NCBI GenBank assembly: GCA_003508835.1
Contig: PUFA01000203.1
Span: forward strand, 2,262,501-2,326,500
Source of the DNA: Eonycteris spelaea
Taxonomy: Eukaryota > Chordata > Mammalia > Chiroptera > Pteropodidae
Direction of reading: 5' to 3'
Length of the DNA stretch: 64,000 nt
Position numbers and translations under genes: made by a program. Position 1 is the stretch's first letter; each line of letters begins with the position of its first letter. The notes below the pieces were generated by a model. That model was not told the DNA's origin. It ran no database searches and worked only from the letters and a program-made list of their open reading frames with translations. This document shows, one piece after another, positions 1 to 64,000 of the stretch.

Positions 1-5
1 TCAAA

Positions 6-7
<2 letters not shown>

Positions 8-42
<35 letters not shown>
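8..42. repeat. (CT)n microsatellite
   Basis: An uninterrupted CT dinucleotide run at the left edge of the window. It lies about 300 bases upstream of the CFAP141 last exon, inside its final intron. Confidence 0.95.
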
Positions 43-44
<2 letters not shown>

Positions 45-225
45 GTCCTCAACTGCTGTCATGTCACCATCTTGTATCCAGGTACCCAGCAGAGTTCCTC
101 ATTCATGGTATGTTCTCAGCAAATATTTCCTGAACATGGGCCTTCACTCCTGGAGAAAAAATTGCGTAGGCTTCTCCTCCAGTGGTCAGCCTCTATGCCA
201 CTGCCTAGCTTTATGTCACAGCTAA

Positions 226-438
<213 letters not shown>

Positions 439-959
439 TGGCATCCGGAACACTGCCCTTCCATTCCACCGCGTCTGCTAACCTGGCCGCCTTGAGCCCC
501 CACTACCTTGACCGCCCTTCCCAAAACACACCTGCATCTAGTTATCCACCCGGGACTTAGCATGATGCTCCCACACTCGACCCCTTTCTCATGTCAACCC
601 CTGGTGCTCCTGGCAAACTACCTGTGAAACAACGGTGAGAACAAGAGTGACACCTTGTGGTCAGCATGAGATACGCAGTGGGGCGAGGGGAGGGGAGGTG
701 GACAGTGAGAGGGTCCCGATTTGCTTTGACAAGTAAAGCTAGCTCTTAAAGGTTCAAACTTAGACCACTCGACTCATCTTTTCGGCCTTAAGTCTTGATT
801 TGCTTCAAAAGTGCTTATTCGCAGGTGCCATAATCTTAATGTAGCTGCCGGATTTTGCTCACCACATCTTAGATCTCACTTCCGCGGATCTCTTCTGTGC
901 ACTTGGACAAGCAGCTCTGAATGTGGCTGTTAATCCACGGGCGCCGAGGCGCTCAAGTG

Positions 960-1090
960 TCAGGAGGCTTGGATTTTAGGTGTTGGGTCAGCCGGTTACT
1001 GTGAGACCTTAGGGTCAGTCCCTTTCCTCTGGGCCTGAATCCCGCCTCTGCAAAATGACAGGGTTCCGAACTCAAATGCCGTTACAGGTC
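960..1090 (+). repeat. MIR SINE fragment
   Basis: The order of motifs follows the MIR core: a TTACTGTGAGACCTTAGGGT segment, then CCTTTCCTCTGGGCCTGAAT, then GCAAAATGACAGGGTTC. These are degraded versions of the MIR tRNA-related and core blocks. Identified by eye only. Confidence 0.6.
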
Positions 1091-1689
1091 AGGCAGGTAA
1101 CTTCACAAATAGATGTAAGCAGTCGTAGGATTTACAGGGGACCGGAAAGAGCGTTAAATCTAAAGACAGTCAAACTTCGAAAAAGACTGTGAAGTACTGG
1201 TAATCATACACATCTATAGGCCACAAAGAGCCTTACTTCCCACTTTACACTCAAATGACATCCCAAACCAGAGCGAGCCCCATTTTTTAAAAAAGTTCTC
1301 ATCCTCCTCCCCTACCTTTTGGCAACCATCATCATCAGCTTATTCTCTGTCGGGAGAGACGCCCCCAGGAACAGCCGCAGGAAGACACCATCAGCCTGTG
1401 ATGTACTCACCACCGCACACACTTTTCCACGCTCTCCCCCTTGCCATTTGCATCCAAGCTGGTCACTCGTCCTTTCCCGGTGATCTTTTCCTGCCCTCAA
1501 CCCCACGTGACGACACTCCACTGCAAGACTCGCGCCTTTTCTTTCCTCCTCCCCCAAATCTGTCTCCATCCCTCAACATATATTTCTTAGGGGTCAGAGC
1601 CGCTCCTCCCTTCTCTCCCAACACCGCACTGACAAGCACAGAGAGGCATCAAGGTACGGAGAGGACACAGCTGTGAAGTCCAGTGCGGG

Positions 1690-1805
1690 TCCCAAGTCTG
1701 GCTTCTCCTAGTTATTGTGTGAGTTACTTCTCTAAGCCTCGGTTTCCTCTTCGGAAAATGGGGACAATAATACCCATCCCGTAGGGTCATTAAGAGGATT
1801 CAAAA
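1690..1805 (+). repeat. MIR SINE fragment
   Basis: It contains TGTGTGAGTTACTTCTCTAA, then GCCTCGGTTTCCTCTTCGGA, then AAATGGGGACAATAATACCC and AGGGTCATTAAGAGGATTCA. This is the typical MIR 3' half, and it is followed directly by an L1 fragment. Confidence 0.75.
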
Positions 1806-1811
1806 TAAGTG

Positions 1812-2510
1812 TTGGTGGGGAAAATGAGGAAATGGAACCCTTGTGCACTGTTGATGCGATTATAAACCGGTGCAGCCACTCTGGAAAACAGTACGGAGGT
1901 TCTGCAGAAAATTAAAACTAGAACTACTTTATGACCCCGCAATTCCACTTCTGGGTATTTATCTGAAGAATCCAAGACACTAATTCGAAAAGATACATGT
2001 GCCCCTATGGTCACTGCAGCATTATTCACAACAGCCAAGATGTGTTCGCACTTAAATGCCCATCAATAGGTGAATGGATGAGAAGACAGGGTACATATAT
2101 ACAATGGAATATTTCTCGGCCGTAAAAAAAGAATGAAATCTGATCATTTGCAACAACATGGATGGACCTAGAAGGCATTATGACAAGTGAAATAGGTCAG
2201 ACAAAGACAATTGCCAGATGACTTATATGTAGCATCTGAAGAACAAAATTAATGAACAAACGAACCAGAAACAGACTCGCAGAAAACAAGCTGATGGCTG
2301 CCAGATGGGAGGAGGGTTCGGGGCTGGGTGAAAAAGAGGAAGGGGTTAAGAAGTACAAATGGCAGTTGCACAATAGTCACGGGGATGTAAAGTACAGCAT
2401 GGGGAATACAGTCAGTAATACTGAAGTGACTATGTATAGTGTCAGGTGGGGACTAGACTTCCCGGGAGTCACTTTATAAGTTACGTGTCTACTGTTACAC
2501 CACACGCCGT
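1812..2510 (+). mobile_element. LINE-1 3' fragment (end of ORF2 and 3' UTR)
   Basis: A 5'-truncated L1. It carries the ORF2 tail with the familiar blocks around CAGCCACTCTGGAAAACAGT, GCAATTCCACTTCTGGGTAT and GCAGCATTATTCACAACAGC. The 3' UTR follows, with ACAAACGAACCAGAAACAGA and ACAGCATGGGGAATACAGTC. The reading frame is broken throughout, so this is an old, dead copy (L1MA-like by impression). Confidence 0.85.
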
Positions 2511-2739
2511 GCCACGCTCAGGCTGGTGGGCAGTATTGGCAAGTGTGACGCAAGAGGAGACGGAACCACACACGCGTGGCCTGGATCCGACCCGCTGGCC
2601 TGAGACGGAATCTCTGAGCCTCCTGCCTGCCCCCGCCCATCCCCGTCGGTCCCCCAGGCCCAGCTCCCCTTCCCTGCTTCCAGCCCGCCTCGTGTCTGCC
2701 TCCTAGCCGGCCTCCGCCTCTTACTCATGCGCACGTAGC

Positions 2740-2955
2740 CCAGTGTTAGGGGAATGGGCGCTAACTTGACAGATCCGGGTGTGAACCTGGCGTCTGTCGC
2801 TTGCTGCCTCTGTGGCCTTCGCGGGTTGCTTTAACTTTCTGGGTCTCGGTTCCCTACATGTAAAATGTTGGTAACCAAGCCCGCCTCCTTGGGTGGCCGT
2901 GGGGACCGATTATAAGCGTTTAGCAGAGAGGTGGCACAGACTGCCAAGTAAACGC
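2740..2955 (+). repeat. MIR SINE fragment
   Basis: Matches the MIR layout: ACAGATCCGGGTGTGAACCT near the B-box region, then CTGTGGCCTTCGCGGGTTGC, then TGTAAAATGTTGGTAACCAA and a GATTATAAGCGTTTAGCA tail. Near full length but diverged. Confidence 0.65.
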
Positions 2956-4298
2956 CAACACGTGAGGACGTTATCCTGCCGAAGGGGACCAAAGTTTGGC
3001 CACCCAGAATGGGCCTTTTGGGATGTTGACTTGAAGCTGATTATTATGAAACAGAAGATGCAGAAAGACCCTGTGGCCCTCCCCGTCCCTACCTGAGAGA
3101 CTCTGATGGAAGGGCTGCCCCCGAGGTGACAGCACAGCCACCTGAGCACCCGGCAGGAGGCCCCCAAGCAGGGGGCTGCTCACTGGGTCTCCACTGTGTC
3201 CCCTTGTCCCCGGTTGCCTGGCGGGAATTTGTTGGCCGCGCGTGTGTCCCTGTATCCTGCTCTTTTCGGCTACCTGTGACTCGCCAGTTTTCCCCACGTG
3301 GAACCCAGACCCCCGCTCCCCTTTCTCCTTCGCCCTCACCCGCCCAGTGCGTTTCTGGTCTCGCGGCCCCCAAAGTGCATCCGCAGAGCGAAGCACGGAC
3401 ATTTGGACATTTCCCGTTAATCCGTCCCTTGTCAATTTATTAGCCCGGCTAGACTTCGAAGGCGGAAGGAAAGTTGTTGCTGGTTTGTTGGGGTTTTTTT
3501 GCCCCCCACCCTATGACAGTTCTCCCCTCCTTGTGTCCTCCCCATCACCTGGCTGCCCCCGCCTCCCAGGGCAACCCCTCGCCAGCAGATTGTCATTCCT
3601 CTCTCATTCCTCTGTTCCTTTGGATCCACAGATCACCCCACCCCCCTCTGCCTTGATCCCTGACCTTGGCCTCTCTCCCCAGGGCTTGTCAGTGCCAGGC
3701 TGGCTCCCCGTATTGGCAGGCTGGCTCCCTCCACAGCCCATCCTCTCCGACCCCCTCAGTGTCCTCTGTCTGCCCTCATCACATCAGCTGAGTAGTTAGT
3801 TCACCCCGTCAACCGGTCGGGCCCTTTCCCTCGGAGGCCGGTGTCTTACTCAGCTCCTCTGGCTCCGAAGGGCTCGATCTTGTTTGAAAAGGCTGCACAG
3901 AAGGTACTTCCAGGAGGGCTAGGAGGCCTTCATCAGAGGCCGTCTGATGTTTCTTTCTGCCTACTTATGCCACCCAGCCAGAGTCTCCTAGGACAACTGT
4001 TTGTCCCCCATGCGACATTCCCCTCTCTGCCCAGTGCCCTAAACACTCAAGTCCTTTCCATTCCTGCTGGTCCTTGCCCCAGCCTCTCTCCCTCCAGCCC
4101 CTGGCTCTCCAGGGCACTTGAGGTTCTCAGAAACAGGAACTAGGACTTGGGGACAGGGGGATAAAGGAAGGTCAGGAAAGCGAACATTACTTACAACCCC
4201 AAACCAAGAGCCACGAAGGAACAAGGGCATGAAGCAACAGTGCAGGTGCCTACTCTGGGGCTTGTACACCCTCTTGTCAGTCTCCCCTTGTACACCCA

Positions 4299-4358
4299 CT
4301 TGTCCCAAGCCCCAGTGACTGTTGTGTGGCTTGCCACACGACTGGGGCTTGGGACAAG
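4299..4358. other. 60-nt inverted repeat / hairpin
   Basis: Positions 4299-4316 (CTTGTCCCAAGCCCCAGT) are the exact reverse complement of 4341-4358. Inside this 18-bp stem, GTGTGGC at 4324-4330 pairs with GCCACAC at 4333-4339, leaving a 7-base bulge at 4317-4323. The fold is of pre-miRNA size and lies about 1.1 kb upstream of MIR190B. I do not recognise it as a known element. Confidence 0.75.
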
Positions 4359-4395
4359 CTATTGATCCACATCAAGGGCACCAAGGAGTTGGCCC

Positions 4396-4420
4396 TGTGT
4401 GTGTGTGTGTGTGGGGGGGG
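4396..4420. repeat. Short (GT)n-(G)n run
   Basis: A GT dinucleotide run followed by eight or so G residues. A minor simple repeat. Confidence 0.8.
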
Positions 4421-5490
4421 TGTCCAGACTAATGGGAACGAGGACACATGGAACAGGCCTGGGGGCTGAAGCAGAGCCCCCGCCCCCACCCCCCACTCCA
4501 CCCAAGCCCCCCGCCCCCGCCCCCGAGCAGCTATAAGTCAGCCTCCTTTCTGTCACAGTAGAGAGGAGCATCTGCCTGCCACATGACACTCGACAGACCT
4601 GATTTTCTTCAGAAGAAAAATCTCCCAGAAAGGAAGCAGGCTGGGTCCCCGTGAGGCGAGACCCTCAGCGAGGCCAGCCCAGGGGCTCTCAGGAGAGGCG
4701 GCGAGGCCCGAGGACTGCTCGTTGCTCCCCGGCGGAGGGCGTGCCCCTCGCCCTTGACCTCTTAAAGTCTTACTTTCAATGTGCCAGGCCTGGGAGCCCA
4801 GCCTGGAGCCTGGCCGTGAGACAAGTCACTCTTCTGGACATCCAAGGGTGACATTAAGGAGGATGCCTGGAGGACATGGGGAGAAGGTGAGAAGGGACAA
4901 GATGGTGGGAAGAAGCAGCCAAGCATTCTAGAAGTTTCTCATGGCTACTCATAGTACCGAAGAGCAGGAAGGTTCCAGGATGGCCTTCTGGGAGGCCCTC
5001 AGCTGACTTGGTCTGGGGAGGGCAGGCGTCCCGCTGGAAGGGAGGCGGGGTGCGCGGGCCCCCACCCCACCCCCGAAGAGCCCTGGGAAGGGAGTTGAGA
5101 AACACGGTGGCAAGGCTGACAGGGAGCTGCTGACACTGCTTATCCTCTGGCTGGGCGCTGGGGCCGGGACATCAGGGGAGAAGCTCCATGTGGGAGCCTT
5201 TGGGAAGGACAGGTGCCCGGATGTGCAGCCTGGTGGGACGGTCCTCCCGGTTCAGGCTGACGTGATGCAGCGAAGGCCAGGGACTGGGAGGAGGCGAGCT
5301 GGCACAGGGGCGGCACGGAGGGAAGATGAGCAGGAGCTGGCTGGCGGGGGGCGGGGGGGGCAGAGCAGGGGTTGGTGCCCTCCCCCAAGGCGCTGGCTCG
5401 CCACCTCGCCACGCTTGGGGCCTGGCGCCTCTGCTCCGTCATTTACTCGCAGTGGGGAAGAAGGCAGGTGGCCACCGAAGCGCTCCTGCC

Positions 5491-5569
5491 TGCTTCTGTG
5501 TGATATGTTTGATATTGGGTTGTTGAATCAGGAACCAACTAAATGTCAAACATATTCTTACAGCGGTGG
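5491..5569 (+). ncRNA. MIR190B: microRNA precursor mir-190b
   Basis: The 22-nt 5p arm at 5501-5522 begins TGATATGTTTGATATTGGG and matches mature miR-190b as I know it, with the miR-190 family seed GATATGT. The 3p arm at 5538-5558 starts ACTAAATGTCAAACATATTC and pairs with the 5p arm. The loop is GTTGAATCAGGAACC-like and the flanks TGCTTCTGTG and CTTACAGC continue the stem. The gene sits on the same strand as TPM3, about 1.6 kb upstream of exon 1a, which is the human arrangement. In its primary transcript the precursor would lie upstream of, or within, transcription running into TPM3. Loop bases differ slightly from the human precursor as I recall it; both arms look unchanged. Confidence 0.95.
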
Positions 5570-7047
5570 GCAACTGGGCGTCGCGCGCTGGCCTCAACCC
5601 CCGAGGCTCTGGGGCTCCTGCCTTTTCTGGGGTCCCTCCCCTCCAGGACCCCTTGGGAAGAACCACCTCCACGATTCCAGGGGCAGGCTGCAGGGCTGGT
5701 GTGAGAGCGGAGAGAGCTGCCGTGCGAGTGCCAGACCCTCCATTTCCCTGGCACTGAAAGGGAGGCATCGCCCATCTCCTGTCCTGGCATTCTCCTCCTC
5801 CTCATTCAACGCCCCCTTATTATCCACTGCTTCCTGTCCCTGGGACTCTCTTGTCCCCTAGTCCCACAGCAGGGTCTGAGGTTTTCTCTGCATTCCCCTC
5901 CAGAGGTTACCCGGGCCGTCTCTCTACCTATCAACTCTAGTTAAGTGGAAGCTCTGGGGAGGGCACTCGTTTGGGCCTCTGCCCCAGAGGGTGTCATGGC
6001 TACCCCACTGCCGGGCTCCAGAACGGACACTACCCATCTGTCCTTGACATTACGACCGATTAGAGCCGTTCGTCTTCTTCCCTGATGGCTCTGGTCCCCT
6101 TCAACAGTGTCCCCTTCTCCCTGGCAGAGTCTCAGATTGTGTGGCGCCAGCATACTGGGATCAATGGCCACCTGTCCGTGATGAGGCTCCAAGTGGAAGA
6201 CCAAGCATGGCCTGGAACGAGCTGGGGCACACAGGGCTGGACATGATGAGTAGGATGATGGGGGCGGGAGGGGGGTCAGGGTGGAGAATGCGAAGGGAGC
6301 GGAGGCAGAGAAGAGGAGGAGCAGGCCTGGCCTTGGCCTATGTGGGTATCAAAGTTCTATTTAAAGATCGCCTTGGCGGGGCAGAGGGCACGCCATGTCC
6401 AATCACGCTGCCCCTGCCCTGGGTCTCTCCCCCGTCCCTCACCCCTCACGAGGCTCAGGATGACCTTTCAGATCCCAAGCCTCCCCTCTCGCCCATCCCT
6501 GTGGCTCTTGAGGAGGAGGAAGGATGTCTCCCTGCCAACTGGAGACTCTCAAAATAGCGCAGTAATTTGATCTGGGGGGGGCTGTCAAGGGTCGGAGGGC
6601 CTCCCCCCTTCACTGCTGCTCAAGCTCCCTGAACACCAGGATCGGAGAGGTGAAACTCAGCCAGGGGAGCCTGGTCGGCATCCAACACGGTCCAGGTGAG
6701 AGTCAGGGGGATGCTGAAGAGCAGCTGGAACCCACTGGGTGACAACCGCTGTTGGAGTGTTGCCCAAGCACCCATTTCAGTGTGCTCCCCGTGCCTCCCC
6801 TCTCCCCGCTCGTTAGGAAACCCCCCAGAGCTGCCCAGGGAGAGTGGAAAGTTTCAGGGTCACGGAGAGCCCCCCTCCTCCCCCACTTTCCATTGTCTAA
6901 AATCAGCCTCAGCTGTTCTGAAATTTTTTCTTCGCTGGTGATGTCAGTCCATCAAAGTGTCTCACCCCATGTTCCCCCAGGGAACAATGACGGGGGGAGG
7001 GGGCTGACAGGACCCTATTAGAAACAGGAGGTGGGGCCAGGAGCAGA

Positions 7048-30480
<23,433 letters not shown>

Positions 30481-31745
30481 AGCACCCCAGTCCCGCCCTG
30501 CCGCTGCTCCTCCCCCTGACCCCGACTCCGCCTGAGGCCAGCCTGCTCCAAGCTGACCTCTACACCGAGGGCTGATCTTTAACTGGAAGGCTGCTTTCTC
30601 CTTTTGCTGCCTCCCACCCCCACCCCTGTGTCTTTTTCGCCAAACTGTCTCTGCCTCTCCCCAGAGATTCCGGTAGGGCTGGAGGCCCCTTACCTTTGGG
30701 AGCAACATTTAAGGGAATGTGAGCACAATGCAAAGTGTCTTTAAAAGCATGTTGTGATGTACACATTTTGTAATGACCTTTTTTGTTGTCAGTGTAGCAG
30801 CCATTTGTAAAACATTCCAAATAATTCCACAGCTCCGAAGCAGCAGTCTAGTCCCTTTCTCACTTTCAGAAGGTAATTTTTCAGCCTGATGCATATCGTC
30901 CTCTCTGTAGAGCAGGGAAAGGTGTGGGCCTGCCTTACTGAGAGCCAAACAGAGCCCAGAGAAAGACTCCACTCTGGGGAGCCTCAGTGCTTTGTACAGA
31001 GTACCAGCCAAACCAGAAAGGTGATGCCAGGAGTTAGCCAAAAAAAAAAAAGGGCTGTTCAGGTTTTCAGCTTTAAGGTATCTTTGGCCAATTTTTTTTT
31101 TTCTTCATCTAAAGTGACCAAATTAAAAATGTGAGACCTCTATCTGAGATCGGATCCTTGTCCCATCTCTTCCCCATGCCTTCCCAACAGCTCAGAGAAT
31201 GGATCATGTGCCCCTTATGTTGAGGTGACCAATTATATGCTGTCCTGCCTCCTTGAAAAGAAGAAAAGAAAATTATGTTTTTGCCACTGATTTAGCCATA
31301 TGAAACTCATCTCATCACCCTTTTCTGGGTCTGAAGCTGCTGTCTCTAGAAGTGCCATCTCATTGTGCTTTGTATCAGTTAGTGCTGGAGAAATCTTGAA
31401 TAGCTTATGTACAAAACTTTTTAAATTTTATATTATTTTGAAACTTTGCTTCTTTGGGGATGGAGCACACCGGCCATCCCACCTGGCCGAGAGCGCTCTT
31501 TGCAGGCTGTGGTCTGGCAGCGTGCTGATCTTTAAAAGTCCCTTTCCCACCCCAGTACCCCCTTTTTGGCGAGGTTTCCGTGAGGTCTGTTAGGTGCGCA
31601 TCCTGTAGCTTATTGGCTTAAAATGTCCTCTCCTTGGTGTGGTCCTTTTGGGGGCCGATTGGGAGAGAGAAAAACCAATAGTGCAACTGTTTTGATACTG
31701 GAAATTGAAGTGTCTTTTTAAAATAAAGAACCAGTTCCTCCAACT
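30481..31745 (+). other. TPM3: TPM3 distal 3' UTR with poly(A) signal
   Basis: About 1.26 kb from the exon 9d stop to the cleavage region. The AATAAA hexamer is at 31722-31727, followed by GAACCAGTTCCTCC. T-rich and A-rich blocks near 31050 and 31090 lie inside it. No coding potential. Confidence 0.8.
31722..31727 (+). terminator. TPM3: Poly(A) signal AATAAA, distal TPM3
   Basis: Canonical hexamer at the end of the exon 9d 3' UTR. Confidence 0.8.
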
Positions 31746-32784
31746 CTCAGACCTACTTGACTTATTTACTAATCCATATATGCTTTCTCCACAGGAACTG
31801 TGAGGTTCGGGTTACAAATCACATCTTCGTGGGTGGTAGCAACAGGATTTACTGTAGAGCTCACACTGTGGACCACAACTGGGTTCAAAACTCAGCTCTG
31901 AGATTTCTAGGTGTATGTTCTGATATAAATCACGTAGTTTCATCATCCCTAAAATAAAGATAATGGATTATCACATAAGTGTGAACATTAGAAATAATAT
32001 TCACGTGCCAGGCCTTTTATAGGTTCCATAATTTAACACTGGCATCTTCAGTGTGAGCTATACGTTTTTCTTTATAACTGTATTAGTTATTTCGTAGAAG
32101 CCAAGGATTTGTTAGGTTCTGTGCTCCTACACCCCAACAATCTATGACACTGATCACATATATGTGTGATTTTAGTAAACTTCCTGGAGAGAGACTTTGA
32201 GCTGATGTTCTGTTGGATAGTTGGAGAGAAATTAACAAGACGCGTTCTCAGTATTTACTTGGAGACTAGCTGCGTGCGTGGATAGCTTTCAAAGCTGCTT
32301 CTGAGACACCAATGCCAGACATTTCCTGCACTCTGGCCATGAGGCTGGACGTGAATCTGACATCCTAGTAAAAATGACACGGCTCCATTGACAACGTCCA
32401 GCTGTTTATACTCGAAACTGGAAAAGTTTCCCATTTACAGGCACGGACCAACGCTGAATGGAAACGCCTGCAAAATATTTTGGGGCGGGGTCGGGTGCCA
32501 AACAACGAGGTAGGCAGGGGAGAAATTAGACAAATTAATATTGTTTTCTTTTGGCCTCTCTGCTTCATTTTTACTATTAATATCTGCCATGAGTATTTAA
32601 GCGGGCATCTGGGTTTGTGCCTAAGGTTTCCATAGCGTCCGCTTGCGGGAGCGCTTGAGAAAGAAATTCCCACAATTCCGAGCTGGGAGGCTCCGCCTCC
32701 TGATGACGTTCCGCCCGCGGATTGGTTGGCGTTGGGCCCGGGGCGTGGCCGTGACTGAGCGGGAACCGGAGCTCAGTGGTCGCC
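31746..32784 (+). promoter_or_regulatory. NUP210L: TPM3-NUP210L gap with NUP210L promoter
   Basis: The left part is AT-rich with no gene. From about 32640 it becomes GC-rich. A CRE-like TGACGTT at 32704-32710, an inverted CCAAT box ATTGG at 32721-32725 and a GGGGCGTGGCC GC box near 32740 lie 40-80 bases before the start codon. This suggests a compact TATA-less promoter, although a TATTTAAG sits at 32594. CRE sites are common in male germ-cell promoters, which would suit this testis-type gene, but that link is inference. Confidence 0.55.

Positions 32785-64000
<31,216 letters not shown>

Larger units (their letters stand above)
439..5490. other. Intergenic region between CFAP141 and MIR190B
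   Basis: About 5 kb without a supportable protein gene. It holds the presumed CFAP141 3' UTR, MIR copies near 960, 1690 and 2740, an L1 3' fragment, a small GT run at 4396-4413 and a strong 60-nt hairpin at 4299-4358. Open frames here, including one of 185 codons at 3242-3799, have low-complexity Pro/Ser/Leu composition and no recognisable domain. Confidence 0.7.

Noticed and set aside
3242..3799. 185-codon open frame, + strand
   Set aside because: Low-complexity Pro/Ser/Leu translation in GC-rich intergenic DNA, no domain, and overlapping open frames on both strands.
5190..5861. 223-codon open frame, + strand
   Set aside because: It spans the miR-190b hairpin, is Gly/Arg/Pro-rich and matches nothing I recognise; chance open frame in GC-rich sequence.

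Overview
The window is eukaryotic, mammalian genomic DNA: short coding exons with GT/AG splice sites, long introns, a CpG-rich promoter, microsatellites and degraded MIR, L1 and hAT-type repeats. Every recognisable gene reads on the + strand. The order CFAP141 (C1orf189) last exon, MIR190B, TPM3, NUP210L is the gene order I know from human 1q21.3, so the locus is conserved. Two SINEs derived from 5S rRNA, one of them fused to a tRNA-Val(TAC) head, both with clean target-site duplications, point to an Old World fruit bat (Pteropodidae). 5S-derived SINEs of this layout are, as I recall, described there. The L1 copies seen are all old fragments, which fits the reported loss of L1 activity in that family. 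The species call is inference.

Layout. 1-438: (CT)n and the last exon of CFAP141. 439-7080: intergenic DNA with MIR copies, an L1 3' fragment, an unexplained 60-nt hairpin (4299-4358) and the miR-190b hairpin (5491-5569). 7153-31745: TPM3, with two start exons (1a at 7153 for muscle, 1b at 12215 behind a CpG-rich promoter), constitutive exons 3, 4, 5, 7 and 8, an alternative pair 6a/6b, and three alternative last exons (9a, 9c, 9d). All TPM3 reading frames are intact and all exon lengths are those of the tropomyosin family. 31746-32784: the gap holding the NUP210L promoter. 32785-64000: NUP210L exons 1-28, running off the right edge.

Main biological observation. NUP210L keeps 27 visible introns with usable splice sites and good protein conservation. 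Yet the sequence contains one clear frame disruption in exon 3, a second in exon 7 and a probable third in exon 28. The first would end translation after about 127 residues. This is either recent decay of a testis-type nucleoporin gene in this lineage or assembly indels. TPM3 in the same window shows none.

Other points of interest are a perfect 16-bp palindrome matching an RFX X-box in the TPM3 exon-1b promoter, a weaker X-box inside the following intron, the tRNA-Val/5S dimeric SINE, a pentanucleotide repeat acting as the pyrimidine tract of a NUP210L acceptor, and several unexplained hairpins. I did not find a convincing novel multi-gene system; this is a conserved vertebrate locus.
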